Source: Buchnera aphidicola (Cinara splendens)
GTDB taxonomy: Bacteria; Pseudomonadota; Gammaproteobacteria; Enterobacterales; Enterobacteriaceae
Direction: 5' to 3'
Assembly: GCF_900698975.1 (NCBI RefSeq)
Contig: NZ_LR217722.1
Span: 381,217-445,216 of the forward strand
Length of the DNA stretch: 64,000 nucleotides
Shown: positions 21,602-31,381 of the stretch, piece by piece
Position numbering within the stretch: position 1 is the first letter of the stretch
How the letters are laid out: each line of letters starts with the position of its first letter
Translations under genes and position numbers: made by a program
Notes under the pieces: generated by a model
Seen by the model: only the letters and a program-made list of their open reading frames with translations
Told to the model about the DNA's origin: nothing
The model's database searches: none

Positions 21602-22630
21602 TCATAAATTTAAAACACGAAAAACACTATATAATTTTTTTGTACTGTGCTTTAAAGCATTTTCTTTACCATGCATCAAAATATCAATTAAATAATCTTC
21701 ATCTTTTCTAAATTTATAGTATACAGCTTGTATTTCAGAAATAAAGTTACATACAATATCTGATAGTTTTTCTTTAAAACTAGAATATTGATAATTTTTA
21801 AATTCATCTTCTAATATTGAAATTTTTTTGCTTGTAAGACAAGAAAAAATGGACAGTAAATTGGATACTCCTGGTTTATTAAAAACATCATAACGAATAC
21901 AATCAGAAGAACAGTCAGAATCCGTTAATGCACGTTGTAATTTTAAACGTATAGAATCAATATTCTCAAGTAAAAATATTGTGTTATTAATATTTTTATC
22001 CGATTTTGACATTTTTTTTTCTGGATTCTGTAAAGCCATTATTTTATTGCCTATAGGTAACATTAAAACATCTGGGATAATAAAAATGTTTCCATATATA
22101 GCATTAAAGCGATGAGCAATCTTTTGAACTAATTCTAAATGTTGTTTTTGATCTAAACCTACTAAAACACAATTTGTGTGATATAATAAAATATCAGCAG
22201 CCATCAAAACAGGGTAACAAAACAAAGATAGACTAGTAGTCTTATTTTTTAGCAAAAATCTTTGTTTAAATTGCGTCATACGAGATAATTCACCAAAATA
22301 AACAAAATTACTCAAAATCCAGTATAATTGACTATGCGTATGTACATCTGATTGTACAAAAATTATACTACTGTTAGGATCAACACCACATGATAAATAC
22401 AATGCTACCATATCTAATATATTAGTAGAAAAATTATTTTTCATGCTATTTTTATTGCTATTTCTAGGATAAGTAGTTAAAGCATGTAAATCAGCAATAC
22501 AAAAAAAACATTTATATTTTTTTTGTATATATTTCCAATTACACATAGTTCCACAGTAATTACCTAAGGTAGGCCAACCTGTAGGTTGAATTCCTGTAAA
22601 CATAATATCTTTTTTTTTAGTATCTAACAT
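21602..22630 (-). CDS. trpS: Tryptophanyl-tRNA synthetase
   Basis: Class I synthetase charging tRNA-Trp, whose gene is at 57251. HIGH-like motif TLGNYCG (~res 21-27) and KMSKS (in KKMSKSDKNINN, ~res 205-216) are present, as are YFGELSRMTQFK and DQKQHLELVQKIAHRFNAIY. 342 aa (E. coli 334), with a slightly longer N-terminus. Final gene of the shrunken aroK-aroB-rpe-trpS series. Confidence 0.97.
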   Translation of the reverse strand: MLDTKKKDIMFTGIQPTGWPTLGNYCGTMCNWKYIQKKYKCFFCIADLHALTTYPRNSNKNSMKNNFSTNILDMVALYLSCGVDPNSSIIFVQSDVHTHSQLYWILSNFVYFGELSRMTQFKQRFLLKNKTTSLSLFCYPVLMAADILLYHTNCVLVGLDQKQHLELVQKIAHRFNAIYGNIFIIPDVLMLPIGNKIMALQNPEKKMSKSDKNINNTIFLLENIDSIRLKLQRALTDSDCSSDCIRYDVFNKPGVSNLLSIFSCLTSKKISILEDEFKNYQYSSFKEKLSDIVCNFISEIQAVYYKFRKDEDYLIDILMHGKENALKHSTKKLYSVFRVLNL

Positions 22631-22691
22631 ATAAAAAAACCTTAAAAATTTTTAAAAATAAATAATATTTATTGACTACTTAAACTAAAGA

Positions 22692-23360
22692 TTAATTATC
22701 TATAATAATATCTGTTAATTTTCTTATTGTTTTCAAATAATCATCTGAATGAAAAATAGCAGAACCAACGACTACATAATCAGCACCTGATTGTATTACA
22801 TTTACAATATTAGATAAACTAATTCCTCCATCTACTGATAAAAGAATATTCTTTTGACTTTTATCAATTAAAGATCGTACTTGTTGAATTTTTTTTAACA
22901 CATATGTCAAAAATTTTTGACCACCAAAACCTGGATTCACAGCCATTACTAAAATTAAATCTAATTCATCAATTACATAATCTAAAAAATGCAAAGAAGT
23001 AGATGGATTTAAGGCTAAACCAACACCGCAATCTATTTTTTTAATTAGTTGTATAGTTCTATCTAAATGATTAGTAGATTCGGGATGGATTGTAATAAAC
23101 TGTACATTTAAATTTGCAAATAAAGGAATTAATGAGTCAACCGGAGAAGCCATTAAATGAACATCAAAAAATACTTTTATTCCACTATTTTTTATTGATT
23201 TTAATATCATAGGTCCCATCGTTAAATTGGAAACATAATGATTATCCATAACGTCAAAATGAATTAAATTACATCCTGCCTTAAGAACTTCCTGTATTTC
23301 TTTTCCTAATCGACAAAAATTTGCAGATAAAATAGATGGAACCACTACAACACGTTTCAT
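22692..23360 (-). CDS. rpe: Ribulose-phosphate 3-epimerase
   Basis: Interconverts ribulose 5-phosphate and xylulose 5-phosphate in the pentose phosphate pathway. TIM-barrel landmarks: VPSILSANFCRLG (~res 7-19, catalytic Ser/Asn region), HFDVMDNHYVSNLTMGP (catalytic Asp, metal His), MAVNPGFGGQKF and SVDGGIS (second Asp). 222 aa (E. coli 225). Follows aroB; E. coli has damX, dam between them, absent here. Confidence 0.97.
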   Translation of the reverse strand: MKRVVVVPSILSANFCRLGKEIQEVLKAGCNLIHFDVMDNHYVSNLTMGPMILKSIKNSGIKVFFDVHLMASPVDSLIPLFANLNVQFITIHPESTNHLDRTIQLIKKIDCGVGLALNPSTSLHFLDYVIDELDLILVMAVNPGFGGQKFLTYVLKKIQQVRSLIDKSQKNILLSVDGGISLSNIVNVIQSGADYVVVGSAIFHSDDYLKTIRKLTDIIIDN

Positions 23361-23488
23361 GAATTTCCTTAATCATTACTATTTTTATATTTAAATAAAT
23401 AATGCTATTTTATAAATAAAAAATAAAATTTATTTATATCAATTAAAATAAAAATTTCATATTATATAAATAATACTAATTATTAAAA

Positions 23489-24586
23489 TTAACACTTATC
23501 TTCTTGAAATTTTTTTATAAATTGTAATATATTAGTATTTTCAATAGAAGAAAACAACTTTACTTTTCCAATAGAAACAGGAAGAATCAATCGTATCCTT
23601 CCAGATAATACTTTTTTATCTCGTAACATAAATTCAAGATAATCTTGAGGCAACATACTTTTAGGACCTTTAATTGGTAAACCTATTCTATAAAAAATAT
23701 TTTTTATTCTAGACAAACAATCTTTATGCAACATATTTAATTGAACAGATAAATACGCTGACATCACGATACCTACAGAAACTGCTTCGCCATGCAACCA
23801 TTTACCATATCCAACATATGCTTCAATAGCGTGTGCAAAACTATGCCCTAAGTTTAAAAAAAATCGTAAATTACTTTCTTTTTCATCAGATTCAATAACC
23901 AAAGCTTTTAATTCACAACATTTCTTTATACAATATAATAGCGTATCTTTTTGTAATTGTAATATTTTAAAACAATTTTTTTCTAGCCACATAAAAAATT
24001 TATAGTCAAAAATAATAGCATATTTAATAATCTCTGCCATTCCAGAAATTATATGTTCTCTTGGTAGAGTTGATAAAAAATCAATATCAATTAATACTCC
24101 TTTAGGTTGCCAAAAAGAACCAATCATATTTTTACCTAATATATGATTAACTCCTGTTTTTCCTCCAATAGAAGCATCTACTTGAGCCAAGAGAGTAGTC
24201 GGTACTTGAAAAAAATTAACTCCTCTTTGATATATAGAAGCAACAAAACCAGTAATATCTCCTACTACCCCACCTCCTATTGCAATTAATGTTACATCTC
24301 TTCCATATGGTTTTTTTAGTAAAAAATATATAATATTTTCAACTTCTTTTAAATTCTTATAAAACTCACCATCTGGAATACTAAAAATAGGTATATTTTT
24401 TATATTTTTATTAATATCATAAAGTTTATTTTTGAAAATCATATTTTCAATAGTATTATTTGTAATAATAACATTATTTGTATTATTCAATAAAATAGTC
24501 GATATAAAAAAATTTTTTAATATATTACAACCAATGCTAATATCATAACTACTATTCTTTAAATTAACATGTACTTTATCTACCAT
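23489..24586 (-). CDS. aroB: 3-dehydroquinate synthase
   Basis: Second step of the shikimate pathway (DAHP to dehydroquinate), NAD- and metal-dependent. Contains VTLIAIGGGVVGDITGFVAS, FFQVPTTLLAQVDASIGGKT and NLGHSFAHAIEA (metal His), all characteristic. ATG 24586 (MVDKVHVNLKNS) is preferred over an in-frame TTG three codons upstream. About 365 aa (E. coli 362). With aroK and aroE in this window it serves aromatic amino acid supply to the host. Confidence 0.96.
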   Translation of the reverse strand: MVDKVHVNLKNSSYDISIGCNILKNFFISTILLNNTNNVIITNNTIENMIFKNKLYDINKNIKNIPIFSIPDGEFYKNLKEVENIIYFLLKKPYGRDVTLIAIGGGVVGDITGFVASIYQRGVNFFQVPTTLLAQVDASIGGKTGVNHILGKNMIGSFWQPKGVLIDIDFLSTLPREHIISGMAEIIKYAIIFDYKFFMWLEKNCFKILQLQKDTLLYCIKKCCELKALVIESDEKESNLRFFLNLGHSFAHAIEAYVGYGKWLHGEAVSVGIVMSAYLSVQLNMLHKDCLSRIKNIFYRIGLPIKGPKSMLPQDYLEFMLRDKKVLSGRIRLILPVSIGKVKLFSSIENTNILQFIKKFQEDKC

Positions 24587-24624
24587 ACTTATCAACCCAT
24601 ATTTCGTTTAAAAATAAAAATAAT

Positions 24625-25167
24625 TTAATTAACTTTGCTAAAATCATAAAAAAATCGTATGATATTTGAAGCTATACATGGAACATCATTATTAACTGTA
24701 TCAACAACAAAATCAGATATCTTGTTATATATTGGATCACGAATAACTGATAACGATCTTAATATCTTCTCATTTTCATTACTTTTTAAAGATAGCAAAG
24801 GTCTTTTTTTATCCATTTTAGTTCGTATTAATTGTTCTTTTATTGAAGTACGTAAATATATAACAATACCTCTAGATTGCAATAAACCTCTAGATTTTAA
24901 TGAAAGTATCGATCCACCTCCCGTAGATAATATTATACCGGTTTTATTAGTTAATTCATTAATAACTTTTTCTTCTCGTATACGAAATTCAGATTCTCCT
25001 TCTACTTCAAATACCCAGTCTATATCTACACCAGTTCTTTTTTCAATTTCAGCATCAGAATCATAAAAAAACATGTCTAGAGATTGGGATAAATAGCGAC
25101 CTACAGTACTTTTTCCAGCTCCCATAGGCCCAATTAAAAAAATATTTTTTTTTTTATCGCTATTCAT
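24625..25167 (-). CDS. aroK: Shikimate kinase
   Basis: Phosphorylates shikimate with ATP. P-loop GPMGAGKSTVGRYL (~res 13-26), shikimate-binding DSDAEIEKRTG (~res 36-46) and STGGGS, and lid DKKRPLL are intact. ATG 25167 (MNSDKKKNIFLIG) is chosen over a TTG five codons upstream. 180 aa (E. coli 173). aroK-aroB order as in E. coli. Confidence 0.96.
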   Translation of the reverse strand: MNSDKKKNIFLIGPMGAGKSTVGRYLSQSLDMFFYDSDAEIEKRTGVDIDWVFEVEGESEFRIREEKVINELTNKTGIILSTGGGSILSLKSRGLLQSRGIVIYLRTSIKEQLIRTKMDKKRPLLSLKSNENEKILRSLSVIRDPIYNKISDFVVDTVNNDVPCIASNIIRFFYDFSKVN

Positions 25168-25385
25168 GGTAGTTCCTTTCAATAATAAGTTTTATTTAAA
25201 ATCAATAATTTACACCAAATATATATTTTTTAACAATAAAATACCATATTATATTATGAAGTAACATAAAAAATAAGCATAATATATTATATGGATTATA
25301 AGAATATAATAAAAAAAACTTGATTTTAAAAATACTTTTTAATATGATTGTACTATCATAAATAATTATTTATATACACTCTCAA

Positions 25386-25472
25386 GGTGAGATGTCCGAG
25401 TGGTTTAAGGAGCACGCTTGGAAAGCGTGTATACAATAAAATGTATCAAGGGTTCGAATCCCTTTCTCACCA
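25386..25472 (+). tRNA. tRNA-Ser (GGA)
   Basis: Full class II cloverleaf: acceptor GGTGAGA/TCTCACC, D-arm CCGAGTGG, anticodon loop TTGGAAA (GGA, reads UCC and UCU), long variable arm and GGTTCGAATCC T-arm. The CCA end is not encoded. The discriminator base is A, where E. coli serine tRNAs have G. Confidence 0.95.
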
Positions 25473-25536
25473 TATACACATACACTTATATCAATTTTTT
25501 AAAATAATCAAAAAAAATATAAAAATTATATTTATA

Positions 25537-26118
25537 TTAATAATATGAGTGTTGACCGTAAACATGATTTGTTACATCTTCTACTCGGGAAATTTCAGAA
25601 AAATGTTTCATCAATTGTTTTTCTATACCTAATTTTAATGTAGTACTAATCATAGAACAACCATTACATCCACCTGAAAATTGTAAAAAAACAACTCCAT
25701 CACTGCTAATATTTATTAAATTAACAGAACCACCATGCAATAATAATGTAGGATTAACTTGAGAGAATAAAAATTTTTGTACATCATTCTCTAATTGAGA
25801 TTTATGACGAAATTTTTGTGTTGATTTTGCATAAGGAGCCTGTAGAGTAATTTGCGATCCTACTTCATTTTTAACAAGATCTATACTAGAATTTTTTAAA
25901 AAAGGAACTATAGACTTATGAACATAAATATCAAATTCATTAAAAGAAATTTTTTGATCATTTATTGAATCAATATCTTGAAGTTCACAATACGACATGC
26001 CACATTCAGCATGCATAGTTCCCGGAGAATTAATAAAAATTCTAATATTTGTTTCTACTTTTCTTTTAGATAACAAACTAAGTATATATTGTTTAGCTGA
26101 ATCCGATATTGTAATCAT
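25537..26118 (-). CDS. nfuA: Fe-S biogenesis protein NfuA
   Basis: Carries and donates Fe-S clusters, notably under stress. N-terminal degenerate A-type domain (ITISDSAKQYILSLLSKRK), C-terminal Nfu domain (~res 110-190) with the cluster-binding CxxC in SGGCNGCSMI (~res 150-159). 193 aa (E. coli 191). Neighbour bioH is divergent, as in the E. coli nfuA-gntX-bioH region, with gntX gone. Confidence 0.95.
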   Translation of the reverse strand: MITISDSAKQYILSLLSKRKVETNIRIFINSPGTMHAECGMSYCELQDIDSINDQKISFNEFDIYVHKSIVPFLKNSSIDLVKNEVGSQITLQAPYAKSTQKFRHKSQLENDVQKFLFSQVNPTLLLHGGSVNLINISSDGVVFLQFSGGCNGCSMISTTLKLGIEKQLMKHFSEISRVEDVTNHVYGQHSYY

Positions 26119-26258
26119 AGAATTATTCTACATAATATGTTATTGTATAATAAATAAAAAATAAATATATATAAATTCTATTTTGTAGAAATATATATAA
26201 ATATATATCCTAAAATTTTTATCCATACTATCTAACACTCAGTATAGTCACAAATTAT

Positions 26259-27047
26259 ATGAATAAAAACAAAAAAAAAATATACTCTTCTATCTTTGGA
26301 ACAGGAAAAATTCATTTAATATTCTTACATGGATGGGGATTACATTCCATAGTATGGAACACAATCATTCCAATATTAAAACCATATTTTACACTACACA
26401 CATTCGATTTACCTGGATTTGGAAAAAATGTAAATTCTCCTATAATGACATTTAAACAAATATCTAATTATTTATTAAAAAAAATAAAAAGAAAAGTAAT
26501 ATGGATCGGATGGTCTATGGGAGGATTACTCGCACACTATTTAAGTCTACAATATCCACATCATACTCTAGCAACTATCTATGTAGCATCATCACCATAT
26601 TTTATACAACAAAAAAAATGGCCCGGAATATCAATAAATGTATTATACTCTATAAAAAAGAGTATTTTATCATGTTATAGTAATTTTTTAAAAAATTTTA
26701 TTTTAATACATGTTATTAATACACACCAATACAAGCTTTCTAAACTTAGAACAAAAGAAAAATTTTCCAAAAAATATCCTAATCCAAAAAAAGAAGCTAT
26801 TGAAATAGGATATAACTGGTTAACTAAAATTGATTATAGAAATAATCTATTATGTCCAAATATTCCAACATTAAGAATATATGGAAAATTAGATAATCTC
26901 ATACCTATAGAAACACATAAAAAAATAGAAAATCTATATCACAAAAAAGACTCTATAATTATAGAAGGAGCTAAACATGCACCCTTTTTATCTCATCCTA
27001 AAACTTTTAGTAACATACTGTATCATTTTATTAAAAATAATATTTAA
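26259..27047 (+). CDS. bioH: Pimeloyl-ACP methyl ester esterase BioH
   Basis: Alpha/beta hydrolase that removes the methyl ester from pimeloyl-ACP, feeding biotin ring synthesis. Oxyanion region FLHGWGLHSIVW (~res 23-34), nucleophile elbow GWSMGG (~res 87-92), catalytic Asp in GKLDNLIP and His in GAKHAPFLSHP are all kept. 262 aa (E. coli 256). No other biotin gene is in the window, so its pathway context cannot be judged. Other carboxylesterase roles are possible for this promiscuous family. Confidence 0.92.
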   Translation: MNKNKKKIYSSIFGTGKIHLIFLHGWGLHSIVWNTIIPILKPYFTLHTFDLPGFGKNVNSPIMTFKQISNYLLKKIKRKVIWIGWSMGGLLAHYLSLQYPHHTLATIYVASSPYFIQQKKWPGISINVLYSIKKSILSCYSNFLKNFILIHVINTHQYKLSKLRTKEKFSKKYPNPKKEAIEIGYNWLTKIDYRNNLLCPNIPTLRIYGKLDNLIPIETHKKIENLYHKKDSIIIEGAKHAPFLSHPKTFSNILYHFIKNNI

Positions 27048-27110
27048 TAAAATTAAACTACCATATACCAAAAATATAAATAAAAATATTATTTATATTT
27101 GATAAAAAAA

Positions 27111-27629
27111 TCAAAAAGGAATATCTTCATCATCAAAATCAATCTTTGATGTTGTATCTACTAAATGTGATTTATTTTTAAATTCAGAAGAAATATCTTG
27201 AACATCCATAGACGTAGATAAATTATCTTTATGTGATACATCTTGTATTTCATTAATAGATGATGATGCGCTAGTTGTATTTCGTGAACCTAACATTTGC
27301 ATAGAACCGGTGACACTAACTACTATTTCCGTAGTATAACGATCTAATCCATTTTGATCCTTCCATTTACGAGTTTGTAAAGATCCTTCTATATAAACTT
27401 GCGATCCTTTTTTTAAATATTGACCAGCAATTTCAGCAATTTTACCAAATAGAACTACTCGATGCCATTCAGTTTTCTCTTTAGTTTCACCAGTATTTTT
27501 ATCTTTCCATATATCTGAAGTAGCAATAGTAATATTTACTACAGTTCCACCATTAGGCATATATCGTACATCTGGATGTTGTCCTAAGTAACCAATTAAA
27601 ATAACTTTATTTACGCCTCTACTTGCCAT
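27111..27629 (-). CDS. ssb: Single-stranded DNA-binding protein
   Basis: Coats ssDNA in replication and repair. N-terminal OB fold [20 protein letters not shown] and [20 protein letters not shown]; then a low-complexity Ser/Asp/Thr-rich linker (~res 115-160); the protein-interaction tip ends DFDDEDIPF (E. coli DFDDDIPF), one acidic residue longer. 172 aa (E. coli 178). Confidence 0.97.
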   Translation of the reverse strand: MASRGVNKVILIGYLGQHPDVRYMPNGGTVVNITIATSDIWKDKNTGETKEKTEWHRVVLFGKIAEIAGQYLKKGSQVYIEGSLQTRKWKDQNGLDRYTTEIVVSVTGSMQMLGSRNTTSASSSINEIQDVSHKDNLSTSMDVQDISSEFKNKSHLVDTTSKIDFDDEDIPF

Positions 27630-27898
27630 AAATTTAACCTAATATGATTTATATCAAAATATAATTATTTAAAATTATACCATAAAAAAAAATAATTTTA
27701 TTACAATAAATACTTTTATTGAATTAAACTGATATATAAAAATAATTTTTTTAAAAGTAACTAATTAAAATATACAAAACTACATTTTCAAAATTTAATT
27801 TTTTAACTTTATATAAATATATTTTTAGATTAAAATAATGATATTTCATTAAAAATATAAAAAATACCTTTTACCATATAAAAATTACAAAAAATAAT

Positions 27899-28885
27899 AT
27901 GCAAAAAAAAAATGTACATAAATTTTCTGTTGCACCCATGTTAAAATATACTGATAGACATTGTCTATTTTTCTACAGACAATTAACTAAAAAAACTTTC
28001 CTATATACAGAAATGATTACCACTTATGAATTAATAAATAAAAAAAACTTATTTTCAAAAAAACAAGTAATGAGTAACGTTCCTATAGCAATTCAATTAG
28101 CTGGAAATAACTGTATACATTTTAAAAAATGTGCCAAAATAGCATATTTCATGGGATTTAATGAAATAAATTTAAACATTGGTTGTCCTTCACAACACGC
28201 TCAATCTGGTAAATTTGGAATATATTTAATGAATCATCCCAATATAGTGTATCACTGTATCAAAACTATATATTTTACTGTACCAATACCTGTAAGTGTA
28301 AAAATAAGAATCGGAACCGAAAAAAATAATAATTATCAATTTCTTAAAAATTTTATTCAACAAGTATCAAAAAACCAATACTGTATTAAATTTATTATAC
28401 ACGCAAGGATTGCTGATTTACAACTAAACAGTCCTAAAAAAAACAGAAGTATACCTACATTAAACTATCAGTATGTTTATCAAATCAAAAAAGATTTTCC
28501 TCATTTAAAAATTATTTTAAACGGAGGAATAAAATCTATTCCAGAAATAAAAAAACATTTAAAACATGTAGATGGTATTATGATGGGTCGAGAAATCTAT
28601 AAAAATCCACTACTATTATGTAAAATAGATAAAGAAATTTTTTCTTGTAAAAAAAAATTCAATTTCAAAAAATTTTTAAAAAAAATGCTCCAGTATACTG
28701 AAAAAGAAACAAAAAAAAAAACAAAAATTCTTCACATAATGAAACACATATTAAATATTTTTTATAAACAACCACATTCAAAAAAATGGAAAAAATACAT
28801 TTTAAAAAAAATACATCATAAAAACGATATACACAACTTATTCACCAAAATACACAAAATATTTAATAAAAAAATCACAATATAA
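27899..28885 (+). CDS. dusA: tRNA-dihydrouridine(20/20a) synthase DusA
   Basis: FMN-dependent enzyme reducing uridine in the tRNA D-loop. FSVAPMLKYTDRHCLFFYRQ at the start, LNIGCPSQHAQSGKFG with the catalytic Cys (~res 95-110), FIIHAR, and FPHLKIILNGGI plus DGIMMGREIYKNP for flavin phosphate binding. 328 aa (E. coli 330-345). The C-terminal RNA-binding region is very Lys-rich. A 269-bp A+T-rich spacer without visible genes separates it from ssb upstream and from dnaB downstream. Confidence 0.95.
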   Translation: MQKKNVHKFSVAPMLKYTDRHCLFFYRQLTKKTFLYTEMITTYELINKKNLFSKKQVMSNVPIAIQLAGNNCIHFKKCAKIAYFMGFNEINLNIGCPSQHAQSGKFGIYLMNHPNIVYHCIKTIYFTVPIPVSVKIRIGTEKNNNYQFLKNFIQQVSKNQYCIKFIIHARIADLQLNSPKKNRSIPTLNYQYVYQIKKDFPHLKIILNGGIKSIPEIKKHLKHVDGIMMGREIYKNPLLLCKIDKEIFSCKKKFNFKKFLKKMLQYTEKETKKKTKILHIMKHILNIFYKQPHSKKWKKYILKKIHHKNDIHNLFTKIHKIFNKKITI

Positions 28886-29154
28886 TTTGTAATTAACAAA
28901 TTATAAACAAAAAAATATTTTATTTGATATATATAATATTTCGAAAAAAGATCATCAAAAAACTCTTTTATTTTATATGTTCTATATATTCTTTTATTTT
29001 TAAATTTTAATAAAATTAAATATTTAAAATATACAATTATTATCTAAATATTAAAAACAAAATTTTTTAAAAAACAGCACTTAATATAAAACTATTATTA
29101 AAAAAACAATTCAAAACATATTTTTAAAAATTTATATAAGAGAATAAATTATTT

Positions 29155-30528
29155 ATGATAGAATCAATAAAAAATAAAAACGAATTCAAAACACCTCCTC
29201 ATTCATTAGAAGCTGAACAATCTGTATTAGGAGGATTGATGTTAGATAACCAACAATGGGATGTAATTTCTGAATATATTGTTACTGAAGACTTTTATAG
29301 TCAACAACATCAATTAATTTTTTGCGAAATGAAATTTTTAGTAGAAAAAGGTTCTCCAATTGATTTAATTACACTCTCTGAGTCATTAGAGCAAAAAGGG
29401 GAACTGAATAATGTTGGAAGATTTTCTTATTTAGCAGAAATTTCAAAAAATACACCTAGTATTACTAACATTATTTCTTATGCAGAAATAATACGAGAAA
29501 GAGCAATAATACGTGAAATTGTTTCTACTGCACATAATATTGCATACGCAGGATATCATCCTAAAGGACGCACTAGCCTCGAACTACTGGATTATGCTGA
29601 ATCTAGTGTATTTAAAATTTCTGAAACACGTTCTGCAGGTAAAGAAGGACCTAAAAACATAGAAAAAATTTTAGATACTACTATTCAATCCATTGAAAAA
29701 TTGTTAAAAAAACCAAATGATGGAATAACTGGATTAAATACTGGATATCACGATCTAAACAAAAAAACATTTGGATTACAACAATCAGATCTCATTATTA
29801 TCGCTGCTCGACCATCTATGGGTAAAACTACATTTGCTATGAATTTATGTGAAAATACAGCAATGTTATATGAAAAACCAATTTTAATATTCAGTTTAGA
29901 AATGCCGGGAGAACAAATTATGATTCGTATGTTAGCTTCTCTATCACGGGTTAATCAATCTAAAATTCGAACTGGACAATTAAATGATGAGGAATGGAGC
30001 AGAATATCAAGTACTATAAATATTTTATTACAAAAGAAAAATATTTATATAGATGATTCATCTGGATTAACACCTAATGAAGTGCGATCTCGCTCAAGAA
30101 AAATATATCGAGAAAATAACGGATTAAGTTTAATTATGATAGACTATCTTCAGTTAATCAAAATACCTGCATTATCTGGTAATAGAACACTAGAAATAGC
30201 TGAAATTTCAAGAACATTGAAATCTTTAGCAAAAGAATTAAATATCCCAATTATTGCTTTATCACAATTAAATCGATCTTTAGAGCAAAGATCCGATAAA
30301 AGACCGGTTAATTCAGATCTAAGAGAGTCTGGTTCTTTAGAGCAAGATGCTGATCTAATTCTTTTTATTTATAGAGATGAACTCTATCATGAGAATAGCG
30401 AATTTAAAGGTATTGCTGAAATCATCATAGGTAAGCAGAGAAATGGTCCTACTGGAACTGTACGGTTAACATTCAATGGACAGTGGTCACGTTTTGATAA
30501 TTATACTAATCAAAAATATCATAATTAA
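29155..30528 (+). CDS. dnaB: Replicative DNA helicase DnaB
   Basis: Hexameric 5'-3' helicase of the replication fork. N-terminal collar domain (PPHSLEAEQSVLGGLMLDNQ), RecA-like C-terminal domain with Walker A ARPSMGKTTFAMN (~res 218-230), Walker B LIMIDYLQLI and DLRESGSLEQDADLI. 457 aa (E. coli 471). In line with its conserved place near dusA. Confidence 0.97.
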   Translation: MIESIKNKNEFKTPPHSLEAEQSVLGGLMLDNQQWDVISEYIVTEDFYSQQHQLIFCEMKFLVEKGSPIDLITLSESLEQKGELNNVGRFSYLAEISKNTPSITNIISYAEIIRERAIIREIVSTAHNIAYAGYHPKGRTSLELLDYAESSVFKISETRSAGKEGPKNIEKILDTTIQSIEKLLKKPNDGITGLNTGYHDLNKKTFGLQQSDLIIIAARPSMGKTTFAMNLCENTAMLYEKPILIFSLEMPGEQIMIRMLASLSRVNQSKIRTGQLNDEEWSRISSTINILLQKKNIYIDDSSGLTPNEVRSRSRKIYRENNGLSLIMIDYLQLIKIPALSGNRTLEIAEISRTLKSLAKELNIPIIALSQLNRSLEQRSDKRPVNSDLRESGSLEQDADLILFIYRDELYHENSEFKGIAEIIIGKQRNGPTGTVRLTFNGQWSRFDNYTNQKYHN

Positions 30529-30901
30529 ATTAAAAAAACAATATCTAAAATAAATTTCATTAAAAAAATTATTACAGACAATAATTAATATATTTTATTA
30601 AAAAATTTAGAAAAAATCACTAAATATAAGAAAATCAGTCGCAACCATAAATAATTGTATAAAAATATTATTAAAATAATAATTATATATATCAAAAATA
30701 TCATATACACAATAAAATTATGTATTAACAATAAATCAAAATCATTAAAATAGTAGTCTTTACCAAACAAATATCTTATTTTACTATACAAAAATTTTTA
30801 TAGAAAATATCAGATAAATATGTTATATATAATATATATTATATTAACTCAATCATTTATATAAAAATAAATATACTAACAAGATTTTTCTGATATAATT
30901 T
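30529..30901. other. Gene-free spacer (373 bp) between dnaB and ruvX
   Basis: Very A+T-rich, no convincing reading frame: the one open frame on the minus strand is a low-complexity Ile/Leu/Tyr string. In E. coli gshB lies immediately upstream of yqgE-ruvX; I cannot recognise any gshB motif here, so if a remnant exists it is beyond recognition by eye. Confidence 0.6.
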
Positions 30902-31300
30902 ATGATTATCATATGTTTTGATTATGGAATAAAAACTATTGGAGTTGCTATAGCTGAAACAAGAATAAAATCCTCTACTCCTATAAAATCTATTATGAAT
31001 AAAAAAAAAACATTGTGGAATAAAATTAATAATATCATCCAGTATTGGAAACCTAAAAATATAGTGATTGGATATCCATATTACATAAAAAAAAACATAA
31101 ATAAAAAAATAAAAAAATTCAGTTATATTTGTAAAAAAAAATTCAATAAAAATGTATTCTTATATAATGAAAACTATTCATCAAAAGAAGCGCGATCTTT
31201 TTTAAAGAACACAAAAAAAAAAAAAAACATTTGTGTACATTCTATTTCAGCTAAAATAATCTTAGATAGTTGGTTACACGAAAATTATTTTTTTAGTTAA
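30902..31300 (+). CDS. yqgF: RuvX/YqgF family 16S rRNA processing nuclease
   Basis: RNase H-like fold; required for 16S rRNA 5' end processing in E. coli. Starts MIIICFDYGIKTIGVAIAET (catalytic Asp at ~res 6, E. coli LAFDFGTKSIGVAVG) and contains NIVIGYPYYI. 132 aa (E. coli 138), strongly Lys/Asn-rich: sequence erosion is visible but the core motifs remain. A TATAAT lies 4 nt upstream of the start, leaving little room for a leader. Confidence 0.88.
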   Translation: MIIICFDYGIKTIGVAIAETRIKSSTPIKSIMNKKKTLWNKINNIIQYWKPKNIVIGYPYYIKKNINKKIKKFSYICKKKFNKNVFLYNENYSSKEARSFLKNTKKKKNICVHSISAKIILDSWLHENYFFS

Positions 31301-31381
31301 AAACTATACATAAAAATACATATTTTTATTAATTATTAAAAAATATTCCTAAAAAAAATTATTTTAATTATAATATACGTT

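Noticed and set aside
30585-30791. 68-aa minus-strand open frame with many hydrophobic residues
   Set aside because: Low-complexity Ile/Leu/Tyr string expected from random A+T-rich DNA; no homology or start signal.
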